Positions 1-8,620 of a stretch of DNA of 64,000 nt are shown piece after piece. A program made the position numbers and the translations under genes. The stretch comes from Streptomyces sp. NRRL F-6131. GTDB lineage: Bacteria > Actinomycetota > Actinomycetes > Streptomycetales > Streptomycetaceae. The notes beneath the pieces were generated by a model. The model was not told the DNA's origin and searched no databases. It worked only from the letters and a program-made list of their open reading frames with translations. Numbering within the stretch: the stretch's first letter is position 1; every line of letters starts with the position of its first letter. The DNA lies in NCBI GenBank assembly GCA_000719695.1, contig JOHN01000004.1, positions 128,691 through 192,690 of the forward strand. Direction: 5' to 3'.

Positions 1-54
1 CGCCTTCTCCTCGGGATCTCCCCAGGTCCGAGCCGATTCCAACGGATCGGGCAC
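1..54 (-). CDS. N-terminal fragment of an unidentified protein
   Basis: A reading frame opens at a GTG (52-54) and stays open to the window edge. The 18 readable residues (VPDPLESARTWGDPEEKA) look like a natural soluble N-terminus, but that is too little to assign a family. No strong ribosome binding site is seen; GGACAA directly precedes the start. The gene would be divergent from the DUF3040 gene at 330. It could also be chance, since spurious frames are common at this GC content. Confidence 0.3.
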   Translation of the reverse strand, partial: MPDPLESARTWGDPEEKA

Positions 55-329
55 TTGTCCGGCCCCCGCCGCGTTGAGCGTGGTGCGGCGAGGAGCCGCC
101 GAAGTGGCCGGGCCCACGCGTGGTCGACCACTCCGTCGAGGGCCCGTGGACCGTATGATCTGGGTAAAGCCGGAAAGCATGACCGCCGGACGCTCGGGGC
201 ATATGGACGACACGGGCCCGGGCCCCCGCACAGGCGTCCGACCGCGTGTTCTGATGGCTGATTTGGACTTGCCACCCCGACCGGGGCGGCGGACCGGTCG
301 CACCCGCGACCGACGAGTAGGAGGACTCC
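55..329. other. Intergenic region upstream of the DUF3040 gene
   Basis: No convincing gene is seen here; the overlapping frames are arginine- and proline-rich, as expected for out-of-frame translation of GC-rich DNA. A -10-like hexamer TATGAT lies at 154-159 on the plus strand, without a good -35 element 16-18 bases upstream. The ribosome binding site of the next gene (TAGGAGGA) sits at about 318-325. Confidence 0.4.
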
Positions 330-722
330 GTGCCGCTCTCGGAGCACGAGCAGCGACTGCTCGACCAGATGGAGCGAGCGCTGTATGCCGAAGATCCCAA
401 ATTCGCTACGGCGCTCGAGGGAACCGGTCTGCGCACCTACACCCGTCGGCGGGTCTATCTCGCCGTCGGCGGCTTCGTGATCGGTATCGGCCTGCTGATG
501 GGTGGCATGGTCGTACCCGACCAGATCTGGGTCAGTGTGGTCGGCTTCCTGGTGATGCTCGGGTGTGCCGTCTTCGCCGTGACGGGCTGGCGTCGCGGGC
601 CCGCCGGTCAGGCGCAGCGCCCCGGTCCGGCCGCCGCGCCGGGCCGCAAGGCCGGGATGATGGACCGGGTCGAGCAGCGCTGGCAGCGTCGGCGTGACGA
701 GCAGACCGGTGGCGGATTCTGA
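330..722 (+). CDS. DUF3040 domain membrane protein
   Basis: This is a 130-residue protein of the actinobacterial DUF3040 family, of unknown function. The N-terminus carries the family signature PLSEHEQRLLDQMERAL (residues 2-18). Two hydrophobic helices follow, at about 42-60 and 67-86, then a basic, proline-rich cytoplasmic tail. The GTG start is fixed by a strong GGAGGA about 6 bases upstream. Family members are usually found near division genes, but nothing in the sequence shows a biochemical role. The gene stands alone and ends at two tandem hairpins shared with the convergent transglutaminase gene. Confidence 0.9.
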   Translation: MPLSEHEQRLLDQMERALYAEDPKFATALEGTGLRTYTRRRVYLAVGGFVIGIGLLMGGMVVPDQIWVSVVGFLVMLGCAVFAVTGWRRGPAGQAQRPGPAAAPGRKAGMMDRVEQRWQRRRDEQTGGGF

Positions 723-730
723 GACCTGAG

Positions 731-797
731 GTCCGTACCGCCGCCGGTACGGACGCGCCGAGGGCGGGCAGTCGACCGACTGCCCGCCCTCGGTGTT
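731..797. terminator. Two tandem hairpins between convergent genes
   Basis: The first hairpin pairs 731-740 with 745-754 (10 perfect bases, 4-base loop). The second pairs 758-773 with 778-793 (16 perfect bases, loop GACC) and is followed by TGTTT. The position between the DUF3040 stop at 722 and the convergent transglutaminase stop at 822 suits a bidirectional terminator. Confidence 0.85.
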
Positions 798-821
798 TCG
801 CCGTACGGGTTCGCCGCGGGG

Positions 822-3287
822 TCAGGACCCCGCGCCGCCGTCGCCGCTCCCGCGGGTGCGGTCGCGCCGCCGGGCCGCCAGCCGGCGGACCGGCCCGGTG
901 ACCGCCCCGGCCGCTCGGGACAGCCGGCCGCCCACCGCCAGCCGGGCGGTCAGCAGCGCTTCCGAGATCCGCCACCGCAGCTGGGCGGAGGACGGCGGCA
1001 GCAGGACCGCCCTGATCCGGCCGCGCCGTCCGGCGTGCGCCCGCAGACCGGTCCGGGCGGTCCGGACGTCCGCCGCGAGCGGTTCGTCGACCTCGGCGGA
1101 GCGGGCGTAGAGCACCCGTTCGGTGGCCAGCGCCACCCGGCCGGCGGCCGCCGTGGCAGTTTCGTCCAGTTCGGCGCTCTCGGCGATCCGACGGGCGGTG
1201 GCGCGCGGGGTGCGCGAGTCGTCCGGCGGGATGCCGAGGTCCCAGGCGGAGTCGATCAGCTCGTCCCAGGCGGCCAGCACCTGCGCGTCGGTGAGCCGGA
1301 CCGGTCCCGGTCCGCCGGGGCGGCGCCGCCCGCCCGCGCCCAGCCGGCGCCGGCGCAGCAGGGCGCGCCAGACCATCGGGGTGAGCAGCAGGGCGAGCAG
1401 CAGCGCGGCCACGACCAGGGCGGTCAGGACCTTTCCGGAGAGCAGCCAGGACTCCTCGTCGGCGCCCCCGGCGCGCTCGGGCCGATCGCCGCAGTCGCCG
1501 GTCCGGCGCAGCTTCGCGTCGCAGTCCGGGTTGGCGGACGGCAGCTGGACGGGCGCGCTGGCCTGCGGCTGCGCGCTCGGCTGGGAGGTCGGCTGGGTGG
1601 CCGGGGCGGACACCGGGTCCGAGTAGTCGGGCTGGACGCCGCGGGTCGGGGTGGGCTCGAAGCGCAGCCAGCCGTAGCCCTCGAAGTACAGCTCGGGCCA
1701 GGCGTGGTACATCGCGTCGGTCACCGAGTAGACGTTGTTGCCCTTGGTGTTGCCGGGGGTGAATCCGAGCGCGACCCGGGCGGGGACGCCCAGGATGCGG
1801 GCCATGATCGCCATGGTGGAGGCGAAGTGGACGCAGAAGCCGCGGCGGCGCTCCAGGAAGTCCTTCATCGCGTCGCTGCCGCTGTCGGTCCTGGTGGTGG
1901 CGTCGTAGGCGAACTCGGGGCCGGTGAACCAGTCGCGCAGGGCCACGGCCTTGTCGTACCCGGTCTTCGCCCCTCCGGTGACCCGGAAGGCGGTGTCCCG
2001 GACCACCGGCGGAAGGTCCCGCGGCACGTTGAGGTACTGGTCGCGGATCCGGTCGGGGGCGGTGGGCACGGTGCGCAGACTGGTCGCGGTGGGCCGGACG
2101 TCCAGCGCGGTGACCGAGTAGTTGAGGCCCTTGATCGCCTTCTCCCTGGCGGGCAGCAGGCTGGCGGTGACCGTGTCGAGCTGCCAGGCGGAGTTGTCGC
2201 GGAGGCTGACGCCCACCGCCGGGTAGGGCATCGGCAACCAGGCGTCGTCCAGCTGGGGGCCGATCCGGACGTCGGTCTTCAGCTGCCCGGCCAGGTCGAT
2301 GTTGCCCAGCCCCTCGGGGGCGGGGAAGGCACCGGCGAAGGGCACCGTGGCGACCGAGCCGCGCTTCCAGCTGGTGCCGTCGAAGGCGTCCAGCGAGCCG
2401 GTGCGCAGATAGGTGGAGTCGGCGACCGGGTTGTCGGACTTGTAGCTGAAGAGTTCGACGTTGCGCGGTCGGGGGATCGCTCCGGTCAGGGTGATCAGCG
2501 GGTCGAGGCTGCTGACCGCGCCGGGGCCGCGTCCGCCGGCGCTGGTGCCGGAGCCGGGGTGCAGCAGGCCGGAGCCCCAGCGGGGCAGGAAGGCCGGCAG
2601 CAGCAGGGCGAGCGCGAGGGCCAGGGCGCCGATCTGTCGGCCGTTGCGGCCGAGCGCGCCGACGCCGCCGCCCTCGCCGCCCCGGTCGGCGCCGCGGAAG
2701 ATCCGGCCCCAGCGGGAGACCCGGTCCTGGCCCTCGGCGAAGAGCAGGACCAGGTAGCCGGCGGCGGCGGTGGCGAACCAGAGCCAGTTGCCCTGGTCGC
2801 CGGCCAGGCCGTTGCCGACCGAGTAGAGCGCGAGCAGCGGCAGGCCGGCGAGGGCCGAGCGCCGGTAGGTGACCGCGACGGTGTCCACCACGACGGCGAT
2901 CAGGCCGACCGCGCCGACCAGGATGAGCCGCAGCCCGGGGCTGGGCGGGGCGGGGATGGCGTAGTCGCGGACGTCGTGGAGCCCCTGGCTCAGGACCCGG
3001 CCGAGCAGCCGGACCGACTCGGGGCCGGGCACCAGGCCGCCGAAGACCGCCGCCGAGGAGGCGAAGCCGATCAGCAGCAGGACGAACAGCGCCACCAGCT
3101 GGCCGACCGGAACGGTCCACCGGTAGAAGGGGGTGCGGCGCAGCCCGGCGCCGACCGCCGCGACGACCGCCACCACCAGGAAGGCGTGGGTGATCCAGCC
3201 CTTGGTGGTCAGCAGCGGGGTCAGGCACAGGGCGGCCAGGGCGGTGGCCAGCGCCGCGAACACGGTCAGTTTGGCCCGGGTGGTCAC
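822..3287 (-). CDS. Transglutaminase-like membrane protein (TgpA type, DUF3488/DUF4129)
   Basis: An 821-residue membrane protein with a transglutaminase/protease-like core. The first 240 residues hold about six membrane helices (near 8-25, 34-50, 60-78, 120-137, 165-183 and 218-233). The core follows, with the expected catalytic Cys485 in RRGFCVHFAS and His528 in YHAWPELYFEGYGW. One more helix lies near 610-635, followed by a DUF4129-like cytoplasmic tail. The domain between the helices should face outside. The GTG start at 3287 overlaps the DUF58 stop by four bases, so translation is coupled. Together with MoxR and DUF58 it forms a conserved module; a role in processing or linking envelope proteins is inferred. 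The true substrate is unknown. Confidence 0.9.
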   Translation of the reverse strand: MTTRAKLTVFAALATALAALCLTPLLTTKGWITHAFLVVAVVAAVGAGLRRTPFYRWTVPVGQLVALFVLLLIGFASSAAVFGGLVPGPESVRLLGRVLSQGLHDVRDYAIPAPPSPGLRLILVGAVGLIAVVVDTVAVTYRRSALAGLPLLALYSVGNGLAGDQGNWLWFATAAAGYLVLLFAEGQDRVSRWGRIFRGADRGGEGGGVGALGRNGRQIGALALALALLLPAFLPRWGSGLLHPGSGTSAGGRGPGAVSSLDPLITLTGAIPRPRNVELFSYKSDNPVADSTYLRTGSLDAFDGTSWKRGSVATVPFAGAFPAPEGLGNIDLAGQLKTDVRIGPQLDDAWLPMPYPAVGVSLRDNSAWQLDTVTASLLPAREKAIKGLNYSVTALDVRPTATSLRTVPTAPDRIRDQYLNVPRDLPPVVRDTAFRVTGGAKTGYDKAVALRDWFTGPEFAYDATTRTDSGSDAMKDFLERRRGFCVHFASTMAIMARILGVPARVALGFTPGNTKGNNVYSVTDAMYHAWPELYFEGYGWLRFEPTPTRGVQPDYSDPVSAPATQPTSQPSAQPQASAPVQLPSANPDCDAKLRRTGDCGDRPERAGGADEESWLLSGKVLTALVVAALLLALLLTPMVWRALLRRRRLGAGGRRRPGGPGPVRLTDAQVLAAWDELIDSAWDLGIPPDDSRTPRATARRIAESAELDETATAAAGRVALATERVLYARSAEVDEPLAADVRTARTGLRAHAGRRGRIRAVLLPPSSAQLRWRISEALLTARLAVGGRLSRAAGAVTGPVRRLAARRRDRTRGSGDGGAGS

Positions 3288-4606
3288 GCGCCGGCCTCTT
3301 CTCGGTAGGGGGCGGACGACTCGGCCCGGTCGGCGGCCTGCCACAGGTCGGGGAGGGAGTCGCCGGCGCGGACGGTCAGCACCGTCCAGCCGGACTCGCG
3401 CAGCCGGCGGGCCCGGTCGCGGAACTCCTCGCCGCCGGTCTCGGGGGCGAGCATCCGCAGTCCGGCCCAGGTGCCGGTGTCGAGCAGGAAGACGACGGCG
3501 CCGCCGGTGCGGCCGCGCAACCGGGCGAGCCGGGCGGTCTGCTCCTCGTCGAGCTCGCCGAGGACGGCGACCAGCAGGCCCTCGCCGCCGGCCCGCAGCG
3601 GCTCCTCGGCGCGGGAGAGCCCGGCCCCGTCGGAGAGGTCGACGACCGCGAGCGCGTCCAGGATCACGCCGGAGGTGTCGGCGGCGGTGTGGCCGTTCTC
3701 CCCGTCGGTGCCGGGGACGGCGCGGCCGGTGTCGGTGAGCAGCCGGGTCTGGTAGCCGCGCTCCAGCAGGTGGACGGCGACCGAGGCGGCGCAGGCGACG
3801 GCCCACTCGAAGGAGGAGGCCGGGCCGCTGCCCCGGTGGCCGATCTCGCGGGTGTCCAGCAGTACGGTGGCCCGGGCCTTGCGGGGCTGCTCCTCGCGCC
3901 GGACCATCAGCTCGCCGTACCGGGCGGTGGACTTCCAGTGCACCCGGCGCAGGTCGTCGCCGGCCCGGTACTCGCGCAGGATGACGTCGTCGTCGCCGGC
4001 CATGGCGAGGGAGCGGGTGCGGCTCTCGCCCTGCCCGGCCCATTCGCCGGTGAGCCGGACGTGCGGCAGCGGCAGCACCTGGGGGACGACGGTGAGCACG
4101 TCGGAGGCGGCGAACGAACGGTTCAGCTCGCACATCCCGAACGGGTCGGAGAGCCGCAGCTGGAGCGGCCCGAGCGGGTAGCGGCCGCGCAGGTCCGAGC
4201 GGACCCGGTAGGCGACCTCGCGGTGGCCGTGCGGCTCGACCCGGTCCAGCACGAACCGCGGGCGCGGCCCGAGCACGTACGGGACCTTGTCCTCCAGCAG
4301 CAGCAGACCGGTGGGCACCCGGGAGACGTTGTCCACCCGCAGGTGCACCCGGGCCTCCTGGCCGGCCACCGCCCGGTGCGGGCTGAGCCGGCGGCCGCTG
4401 GCGACCCGGTAGCGGGTGTTGGCCAGCAGCAGCGCCGCGGCCAGCGGAAGCGCGGCGAGCAGCACCCCGACCCGCAGCAGCGCGTCCTGGCCGAGCAGGT
4501 AGGAGCAGACCACCGCGGTCAGTCCGGCGGCGAAAAAGGACCGCCCCCGGGTGGTGAGGCCGCGCAGGCCCGCGCGCAGGCCCGACGGTTCGTCGGACGG
4601 GCCCAC
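3284..4606 (-). CDS. DUF58 domain protein
   Basis: A 440-residue protein with two adjacent membrane helices at about 25-60 and a DUF58 domain in the C-terminal half. The family core LREYRAGDDLRRVHWKST is clear, and a vWA-like fold follows it. DUF58 proteins are nearly always encoded beside a MoxR AAA+ ATPase and a membrane transglutaminase, and are thought to be clients or assembly factors of MoxR. The GTG start lies 1 base after the moxR stop, and the stop overlaps the next start by four bases, so all three genes are probably one transcript. The exact role is not known for this group. Confidence 0.92.
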   Translation of the reverse strand: MGPSDEPSGLRAGLRGLTTRGRSFFAAGLTAVVCSYLLGQDALLRVGVLLAALPLAAALLLANTRYRVASGRRLSPHRAVAGQEARVHLRVDNVSRVPTGLLLLEDKVPYVLGPRPRFVLDRVEPHGHREVAYRVRSDLRGRYPLGPLQLRLSDPFGMCELNRSFAASDVLTVVPQVLPLPHVRLTGEWAGQGESRTRSLAMAGDDDVILREYRAGDDLRRVHWKSTARYGELMVRREEQPRKARATVLLDTREIGHRGSGPASSFEWAVACAASVAVHLLERGYQTRLLTDTGRAVPGTDGENGHTAADTSGVILDALAVVDLSDGAGLSRAEEPLRAGGEGLLVAVLGELDEEQTARLARLRGRTGGAVVFLLDTGTWAGLRMLAPETGGEEFRDRARRLRESGWTVLTVRAGDSLPDLWQAADRAESSAPYREEAGA

Positions 4607-4607
4607 C

Positions 4608-5654
4608 TCAGCCCCTCCGGCCGGCCGGGCCGCCCTGCGGGCGCGGCAGCGGCAGGCGGGCGACCAGGTCGTTGACGATCTGCTCGGCGGTGCGGCGGCT
4701 GAGCTGCGTCTCGGCGGTCGGCATCAGGCGGTGGGCGAGCACCGGCACGGCGAGGCGCTGGATGTCGTCCGGGGTGACGTACTCGCGGCCGTCCAGGGCG
4801 GCGGCGGCGCGGGCCGCCCTGACCAGGTGCAGGGTGGCCCGGGGGGAGGCGCCGAGGCGCAGCTCGTGGCTGTTGCGGGTGGCGCCGACCAGGTCGACGG
4901 CGTAGCGGCGGACCGGGTCGGCGACGTGCACGGTGCGGACCAGCTCGATCAGCTTGAGGATGTCGGCGGCGTGCGCGACCGGCTGGAGGTCGTCCAGCGG
5001 GCTGGCACCGGCGTGCACGTCGAGCATGGCGAACTCGGCCTCGGGGCTGGGGTAGCCCATCGAGATCCGGGCCATGAAGCGGTCCCGCTGCGCCTCCGGG
5101 AGGGGGTAGGTGCCCTCCATCTCGACCGGGTTCTGGGTGGCGACCACCATGAACGGCGAGGGCAGCTCGTAGCTGGTGCCGTCGATGGTGACCTGGCGTT
5201 CCTCCATCGACTCCAGCAGCGCGGACTGGGTCTTCGGCGAGGCCCGGTTGATCTCGTCGCCGACCACGATCTGGGCGAAGATCGCGCCGGGGCGGAACTC
5301 GAAGTCGCGCTGCTGCTGGTCGAAGATGTTGGTGCCGGTGACGTCCGAGGGCAGCAGGTCGGGCGTGAACTGGATGCGCCGCACGGTGCAGTCGACCGAG
5401 CGGGCGAGCGCCTTGGCCAGCATGGTCTTGCCGACGCCGGGGACGTCCTCCAGCAGCAGGTGGCCCTCGGCGAGCAGGACGGTCAGGGCGATCCGGACGG
5501 CCTCCGGCTTGCCCTCGATCACGCTCTCGATGTTGCCCCGGACCCGGTCGACGACGGCGGCGAGTTCCGGCAGACCGATCGGGCGGTAGTCCGCCGCCTC
5601 CCGGTCGCCCCCCGCACGACCGTTGAGACCGGCCTGATCGCTGTAGCTCGTCAC
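4608..5654 (-). CDS. MoxR family AAA+ ATPase
   Basis: A 348-residue AAA+ ATPase of the MoxR family, likely a chaperone that remodels or activates the DUF58 partner. Walker A is GVGKT (Lys76) and Walker B is VVGDE (Asp133, Glu134); the sensor-like VATQNPVE and lid LPEAQRDRFM segments follow. I chose the GTG at 5654 because AGGGAG lies 7 bases upstream and the family homology begins about 25 residues in. The frame stays open to an ATG-like start at 5846, but the extra 64 residues are low-complexity Gly/Pro/Ala. It is the first gene of the MoxR-DUF58-transglutaminase operon. Confidence 0.94.
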   Translation of the reverse strand: MTSYSDQAGLNGRAGGDREAADYRPIGLPELAAVVDRVRGNIESVIEGKPEAVRIALTVLLAEGHLLLEDVPGVGKTMLAKALARSVDCTVRRIQFTPDLLPSDVTGTNIFDQQQRDFEFRPGAIFAQIVVGDEINRASPKTQSALLESMEERQVTIDGTSYELPSPFMVVATQNPVEMEGTYPLPEAQRDRFMARISMGYPSPEAEFAMLDVHAGASPLDDLQPVAHAADILKLIELVRTVHVADPVRRYAVDLVGATRNSHELRLGASPRATLHLVRAARAAAALDGREYVTPDDIQRLAVPVLAHRLMPTAETQLSRRTAEQIVNDLVARLPLPRPQGGPAGRRG

Positions 5655-5961
5655 CCGTTCGCTCCCTGGCACACCACGCCCGGCTCCGTCCGAGCCCGGC
5701 CCCCACCCCATGCTGGACGCGGCCCCTCCGGGTGCGGTTCCGCGGACGGGAGCCGGTGCCGGGGTACGGCCTGCGGCAGGCCGCCCCAGGTGGTTCGAGG
5801 TCAGACCGGCAGGCGCATTCTCCCCCGTACGGGGGCCGGAAGTCACCCTGTTGCCGTCCGCCCGCCCCGCGGACCGGGCCCGGGGCGGGCGGGGCCTCCC
5901 GCGCGGGCGCTGCCGGTGGGCCCGGACGTCGTGGGCCGGGCCGGTCGGAGCGGGCGGGGGA
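5655..5961. other. Intergenic region upstream of the moxR operon
   Basis: No gene is seen in these 307 bases. A perfect 14-base palindrome (CCCCC-GTAC-GGGGG) occupies 5822-5835. It could be a terminator for the carbonic anhydrase transcript, which reads leftward into this region, or an operator for moxR. I found no convincing promoter for the moxR operon. Confidence 0.4.
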
Positions 5962-6513
5962 TCAGTCGATCTCGCGCAGCAGACCGGTGTGGACGTCGAA
6001 CACGAAGCCGCGCACGTCGTCGGTGTGCGGCAGGAACGGGGAGGTGCGGACCCGCTGCATGGACTGCCGGACGTCGCCGTCCAGGTCGACGAAGGCCTCG
6101 ACCGCCCACTGCGGGCGCTGGCCGACCTCCAGCTCCAGCTCGCGCCGGAAGTCCTCGGTGAGGCCGAGCAGGCCGCAGCCGGTGTGGTGGATCAGGGCGA
6201 CCGAGCGGGTGCCGAGGGCGCGCTGGCTGATGGTGAGCGAGCGGATGGTGTCGTCGGTGACCACACCGCCCGCGTTGCGGATGACGTGGGCGTCGCCGAG
6301 CTCGAGGCCGAGCGCGGCGAACAGGTCGAGCCGGGCGTCCATGCAGGCCACCACGGCGATCTTCTGCACGGGGCGGGCGTCCATGCCGCCGTCCCGGAAG
6401 GTCACCGCGTACTCGCGGTTGGAGGCGACGAACCGGTCGATGACGGTCGGGGTGGTCGGGGTGGTGGAATCGGCAGCGGCGGTCGGCGTGGGCCGGTCGG
6501 GGGTCACTGTCAT
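5962..6513 (-). CDS. Beta-class carbonic anhydrase
   Basis: A 183-residue cytoplasmic beta-carbonic anhydrase that interconverts CO2 and bicarbonate. The zinc ligands Cys58 (in ACMDAR), His110 and Cys113 (in HHTGCG) are all present, as is the Asp60/Arg61 dyad. An N-terminal Thr/Pro-rich stretch of about 22 residues precedes the fold. I chose the ATG at 6513: a TAACGT hexamer ends 7 bases upstream and no ribosome binding site is visible, the usual pattern of a leaderless actinobacterial message. Its role is probably bicarbonate supply for carboxylases. It is not obviously co-transcribed with a neighbour. Confidence 0.95.
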   Translation of the reverse strand: MTVTPDRPTPTAAADSTTPTTPTVIDRFVASNREYAVTFRDGGMDARPVQKIAVVACMDARLDLFAALGLELGDAHVIRNAGGVVTDDTIRSLTISQRALGTRSVALIHHTGCGLLGLTEDFRRELELEVGQRPQWAVEAFVDLDGDVRQSMQRVRTSPFLPHTDDVRGFVFDVHTGLLREID

Positions 6514-6520
6514 GGGGAAG

Positions 6521-6526
6521 ACGTTA
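6521..6526 (-). promoter_or_regulatory. -10 element for a leaderless carbonic anhydrase mRNA
   Basis: TAACGT fits TANNNT and ends exactly 7 bases before the ATG, so transcription should start at or next to the start codon. No recognisable -35 is present. Confidence 0.45.
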
Positions 6527-6722
6527 GTGCGATTCCCCCGGTCGTGGTGGGGTCGAACGCTACAGAGCGGGCGCCTGTGACCGAGGGCATGTCCACAACG
6601 CCCGGGACCGGGGCGCCCGGGCCTGCGGGCGTGCGCCGGCCGGCTGCCGGCATGTGCCACGAGCACCCTCGCGACCTGCGGTGATCCGTACCGCCGCCCG
6701 GGTGGTGCGCCGGAGCGGACCA

Positions 6723-6750
6723 TTGACTGGCGGGGCGCGCGCGATAGAGT
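6723..6750 (+). promoter_or_regulatory. Vegetative promoter of the dcw operon
   Basis: TTGACT (6723-6728) and TAGAGT (6745-6750) are separated by 16 bases. Both hexamers are close to the consensus for the principal sigma factor of streptomycetes (HrdB). The predicted start near 6757 leaves an rsmH leader of about 264 bases. No other gene lies downstream before rsmH. Confidence 0.7.
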
Positions 6751-6756
6751 TGCGGC

Positions 6757-7020
6757 GCAGTGGAGCACACCCGCCGAGGCCCGTCAACCGGGCCTTTCCG
6801 GCCGTGCGTGACCGACGCGGCCCGTGGCCTCCACCCGCTCCCCGTGCCACCTGGCGCACCTTCCCCGGTGCCGGGCGGTCACGACCTTCCCCCGGAGCGG
6901 GCGGGGACCACGGGCCGCGCGGCCCGGCCCGTGCGACGGCTCCGCCGCCCGGTGGGACAGAATGGTCGGAGCTCCCCGGACGTCGGGCGGGTTTCGCACC
7001 GAGGAAGGGCGCCACAGCGC
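6757..7020 (+). other. Long rsmH leader with alternative stems
   Basis: This predicted 5' leader holds no convincing gene. A perfect 16-base palindrome (6911-6926) competes with an alternative 8-bp stem pairing 6909-6916 with 6926-6933. GTGCGA (6931-6936) can pair with TCGCAC (6994-6999), which ends just before the purine-rich GAGGAAGG at 7001-7008. Overlapping stems next to the ribosome binding site suggest a regulated leader. A candidate structured RNA upstream of mraW (rsmH) has been described in Actinobacteria; I cannot verify here that this is it. Confidence 0.4.
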
Positions 7021-7995
7021 ATGACCACCAACGATCCGGCCCCCAAGCACGTCCCGGTGATGCTGCAGCGGTGCATGGACGCGCTGGCCCCGGCGATCTC
7101 CCGGCCCGACGCGGTGGTGGTGGACGCGACCCTCGGTCTCGGCGGCCACAGCGAGGCGCTGCTCACCCAGTTCCCGGACGTCCGGCTGGTCGCGGTGGAC
7201 CGCGACCCGGCCGCGCTCGCGCTCTCCGGCGAGCGGCTGGCCCGTTTCGGTGACCGCGCCACCCTGGTGCACGCCGTCTACGACGAGATCCCCGAGGTGC
7301 TGGAGCGCCTGGACATCCCGAAGGTCGACGGCGTCCTCTTCGACCTCGGCGTCTCCTCGATGCAGTTGGACGAGGCGGAGCGCGGCTTCGCGTACGCCCA
7401 GGACGCGCCGCTGGACATGCGGATGGACCAGACCCGGGGGATCAGCGCGGCCGAGGTGCTCAACACCTACAGCCACGGTCAGCTGGCCCGGATCCTCAAG
7501 GTGTACGGCGAGGAGCGGTTCGCCGGGAAGATCGCCTCGGTCATCCTCCGGGAGCGCGAGAAGGAACCGTTCACCACCAGCGCGCGTCTGGTCGAGTTGG
7601 TGCGCAACGCCATCCCGGCCGCCACCCGCCGCACCGGCGGGAACCCGGCCAAGCGGACGTTCCAGGCGCTGCGGATCGAGGTCAACGGCGAGCTGGAGGT
7701 CCTGGACCGGGCGATCCCCGGGGCGCTGGACGCCCTGGCCCTCGGCGGGCGGATCGTCGTGATGTCGTACCAGTCGCTGGAGGACCGCCTGGTCAAGCAG
7801 TACCTCGCGGCGGGCGCGACCAGCACCGCGCCGCCGGGGCTCCCGTTCGTCCCCGAGGAGCACCAGCCCTGGCTCAAGCTGATCACCCGCGGTGCCGAGT
7901 TGGCCACCGAGCAGGAGATCGAGGAGAACCGGCGCGCCGCGCCCGTGCGGCTGCGGGTGGCGGAGAGGATCAGGGACCGAAGCACCCGGGGCTGA
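7021..7995 (+). CDS. rsmH: 16S rRNA (cytosine1402-N4)-methyltransferase
   Basis: RsmH (MraW) methylates N4 of C1402 in the decoding centre of 16S rRNA using S-adenosylmethionine. The 324-residue protein has the typical start ([13 protein letters not shown]), the SAM-binding segment [15 protein letters not shown] at about 37-51, and the family blocks [13 protein letters not shown] and [12 protein letters not shown]. The ATG at 7021 is preceded by GAGGAAGGG about 12 bases upstream. It is the first gene of the dcw cluster; mraZ, which precedes it in many bacteria, is absent as in other streptomycetes. Confidence 0.97.
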   Translation: MTTNDPAPKHVPVMLQRCMDALAPAISRPDAVVVDATLGLGGHSEALLTQFPDVRLVAVDRDPAALALSGERLARFGDRATLVHAVYDEIPEVLERLDIPKVDGVLFDLGVSSMQLDEAERGFAYAQDAPLDMRMDQTRGISAAEVLNTYSHGQLARILKVYGEERFAGKIASVILREREKEPFTTSARLVELVRNAIPAATRRTGGNPAKRTFQALRIEVNGELEVLDRAIPGALDALALGGRIVVMSYQSLEDRLVKQYLAAGATSTAPPGLPFVPEEHQPWLKLITRGAELATEQEIEENRRAAPVRLRVAERIRDRSTRG

Positions 7996-8032
7996 CCGGA
8001 ACCGGGGCGGTCCGAAGGGCGGAGGAAGGACA

Positions 8033-8620
8033 GTGGGGCCGGTGGCCGGAGGCGGGGCGGGGAGCCGGGTGCTCCCCGGGCAGGGCGGCAGGGCGCGGAT
8101 CACCGTGCGTCCGGGCCGGCCGGTACGGGGGCGGACGCCGTTCGCGGTGCTGGTGGTGCTGCTGCTCGGGGCCGGGTTGCTCGGGCTGCTGGCGCTGAAC
8201 ACCGCGCTCAACGAGGGCTCCTTCGAGCTGTCCCGGCTGAACCGGCAGACCACCGTGCTGACCGACGAGCAGCAGGGGCTGCAGCACCAGATCGACCAGA
8301 ACTCCGCACCGGACGCGCTGGCCCGCCGGGCCACCGAGCTGGGCATGGTGCCGGCCGGCGGGATGGCCTTCCTCGACCTGCCGAAGGGCGGCGCGGTGGT
8401 CGGCACGCCCAAGCCGGCCCAGGACAGCCCGCCGGTGAAACGGTCCACCGTGGAACCGTGGCCCGGGAAGCAGCCCGCGCCGAGCGGCCAGCCGACCGCG
8501 CAGCCCTCCCCGGGCGCGCCCGCCACCACCGCACCGGCGGCGGGTGGCGACGTCACCGTGCAGGTCAACCCCGGTCCGGCCCAGCCGGCCCCGGCCGCGG
8601 GCGGGGGTGCCGGCCGATGA
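8033..8620 (+). CDS. ftsL: Cell division protein FtsL (septum formation initiator-like)
   Basis: A 195-residue bitopic protein: a short basic cytoplasmic N-terminus, one membrane helix at about 37-58, a periplasmic coiled-coil stretch (about 65-95), and a long Pro/Ala/Gly-rich tail. It matches FtsL by size of the core, topology and position between rsmH and ftsI. FtsL joins FtsB-like DivIC and FtsQ and links them to FtsW-FtsI. The GTG start is set by GGAGGAAGGA immediately upstream. The stop overlaps the ftsI start (ATGA). The tail of about 90 residues after the coiled coil is longer than in E. coli FtsL. Confidence 0.9.
   Translation: MGPVAGGGAGSRVLPGQGGRARITVRPGRPVRGRTPFAVLVVLLLGAGLLGLLALNTALNEGSFELSRLNRQTTVLTDEQQGLQHQIDQNSAPDALARRATELGMVPAGGMAFLDLPKGGAVVGTPKPAQDSPPVKRSTVEPWPGKQPAPSGQPTAQPSPGAPATTAPAAGGDVTVQVNPGPAQPAPAAGGGAGR

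Noticed and set aside
74..697. A 207-residue frame overlapping the DUF3040 gene
   Set aside because: Arg/Gly-rich, no ribosome binding site, and overlaps a gene with a clear family signature in another frame.
1035..3308. A 757-residue plus-strand open frame opposite the transglutaminase gene
   Set aside because: Its translation is Gly/Arg/Ala/Asp-rich with no domain, and it mirrors a clear membrane transglutaminase on the other strand. Such shadows are expected at this GC content.
6521..7020. A missing mraZ gene upstream of rsmH
   Set aside because: No frame in this interval resembles MraZ; streptomycetes lack it, so this is not a deletion specific to this strain.
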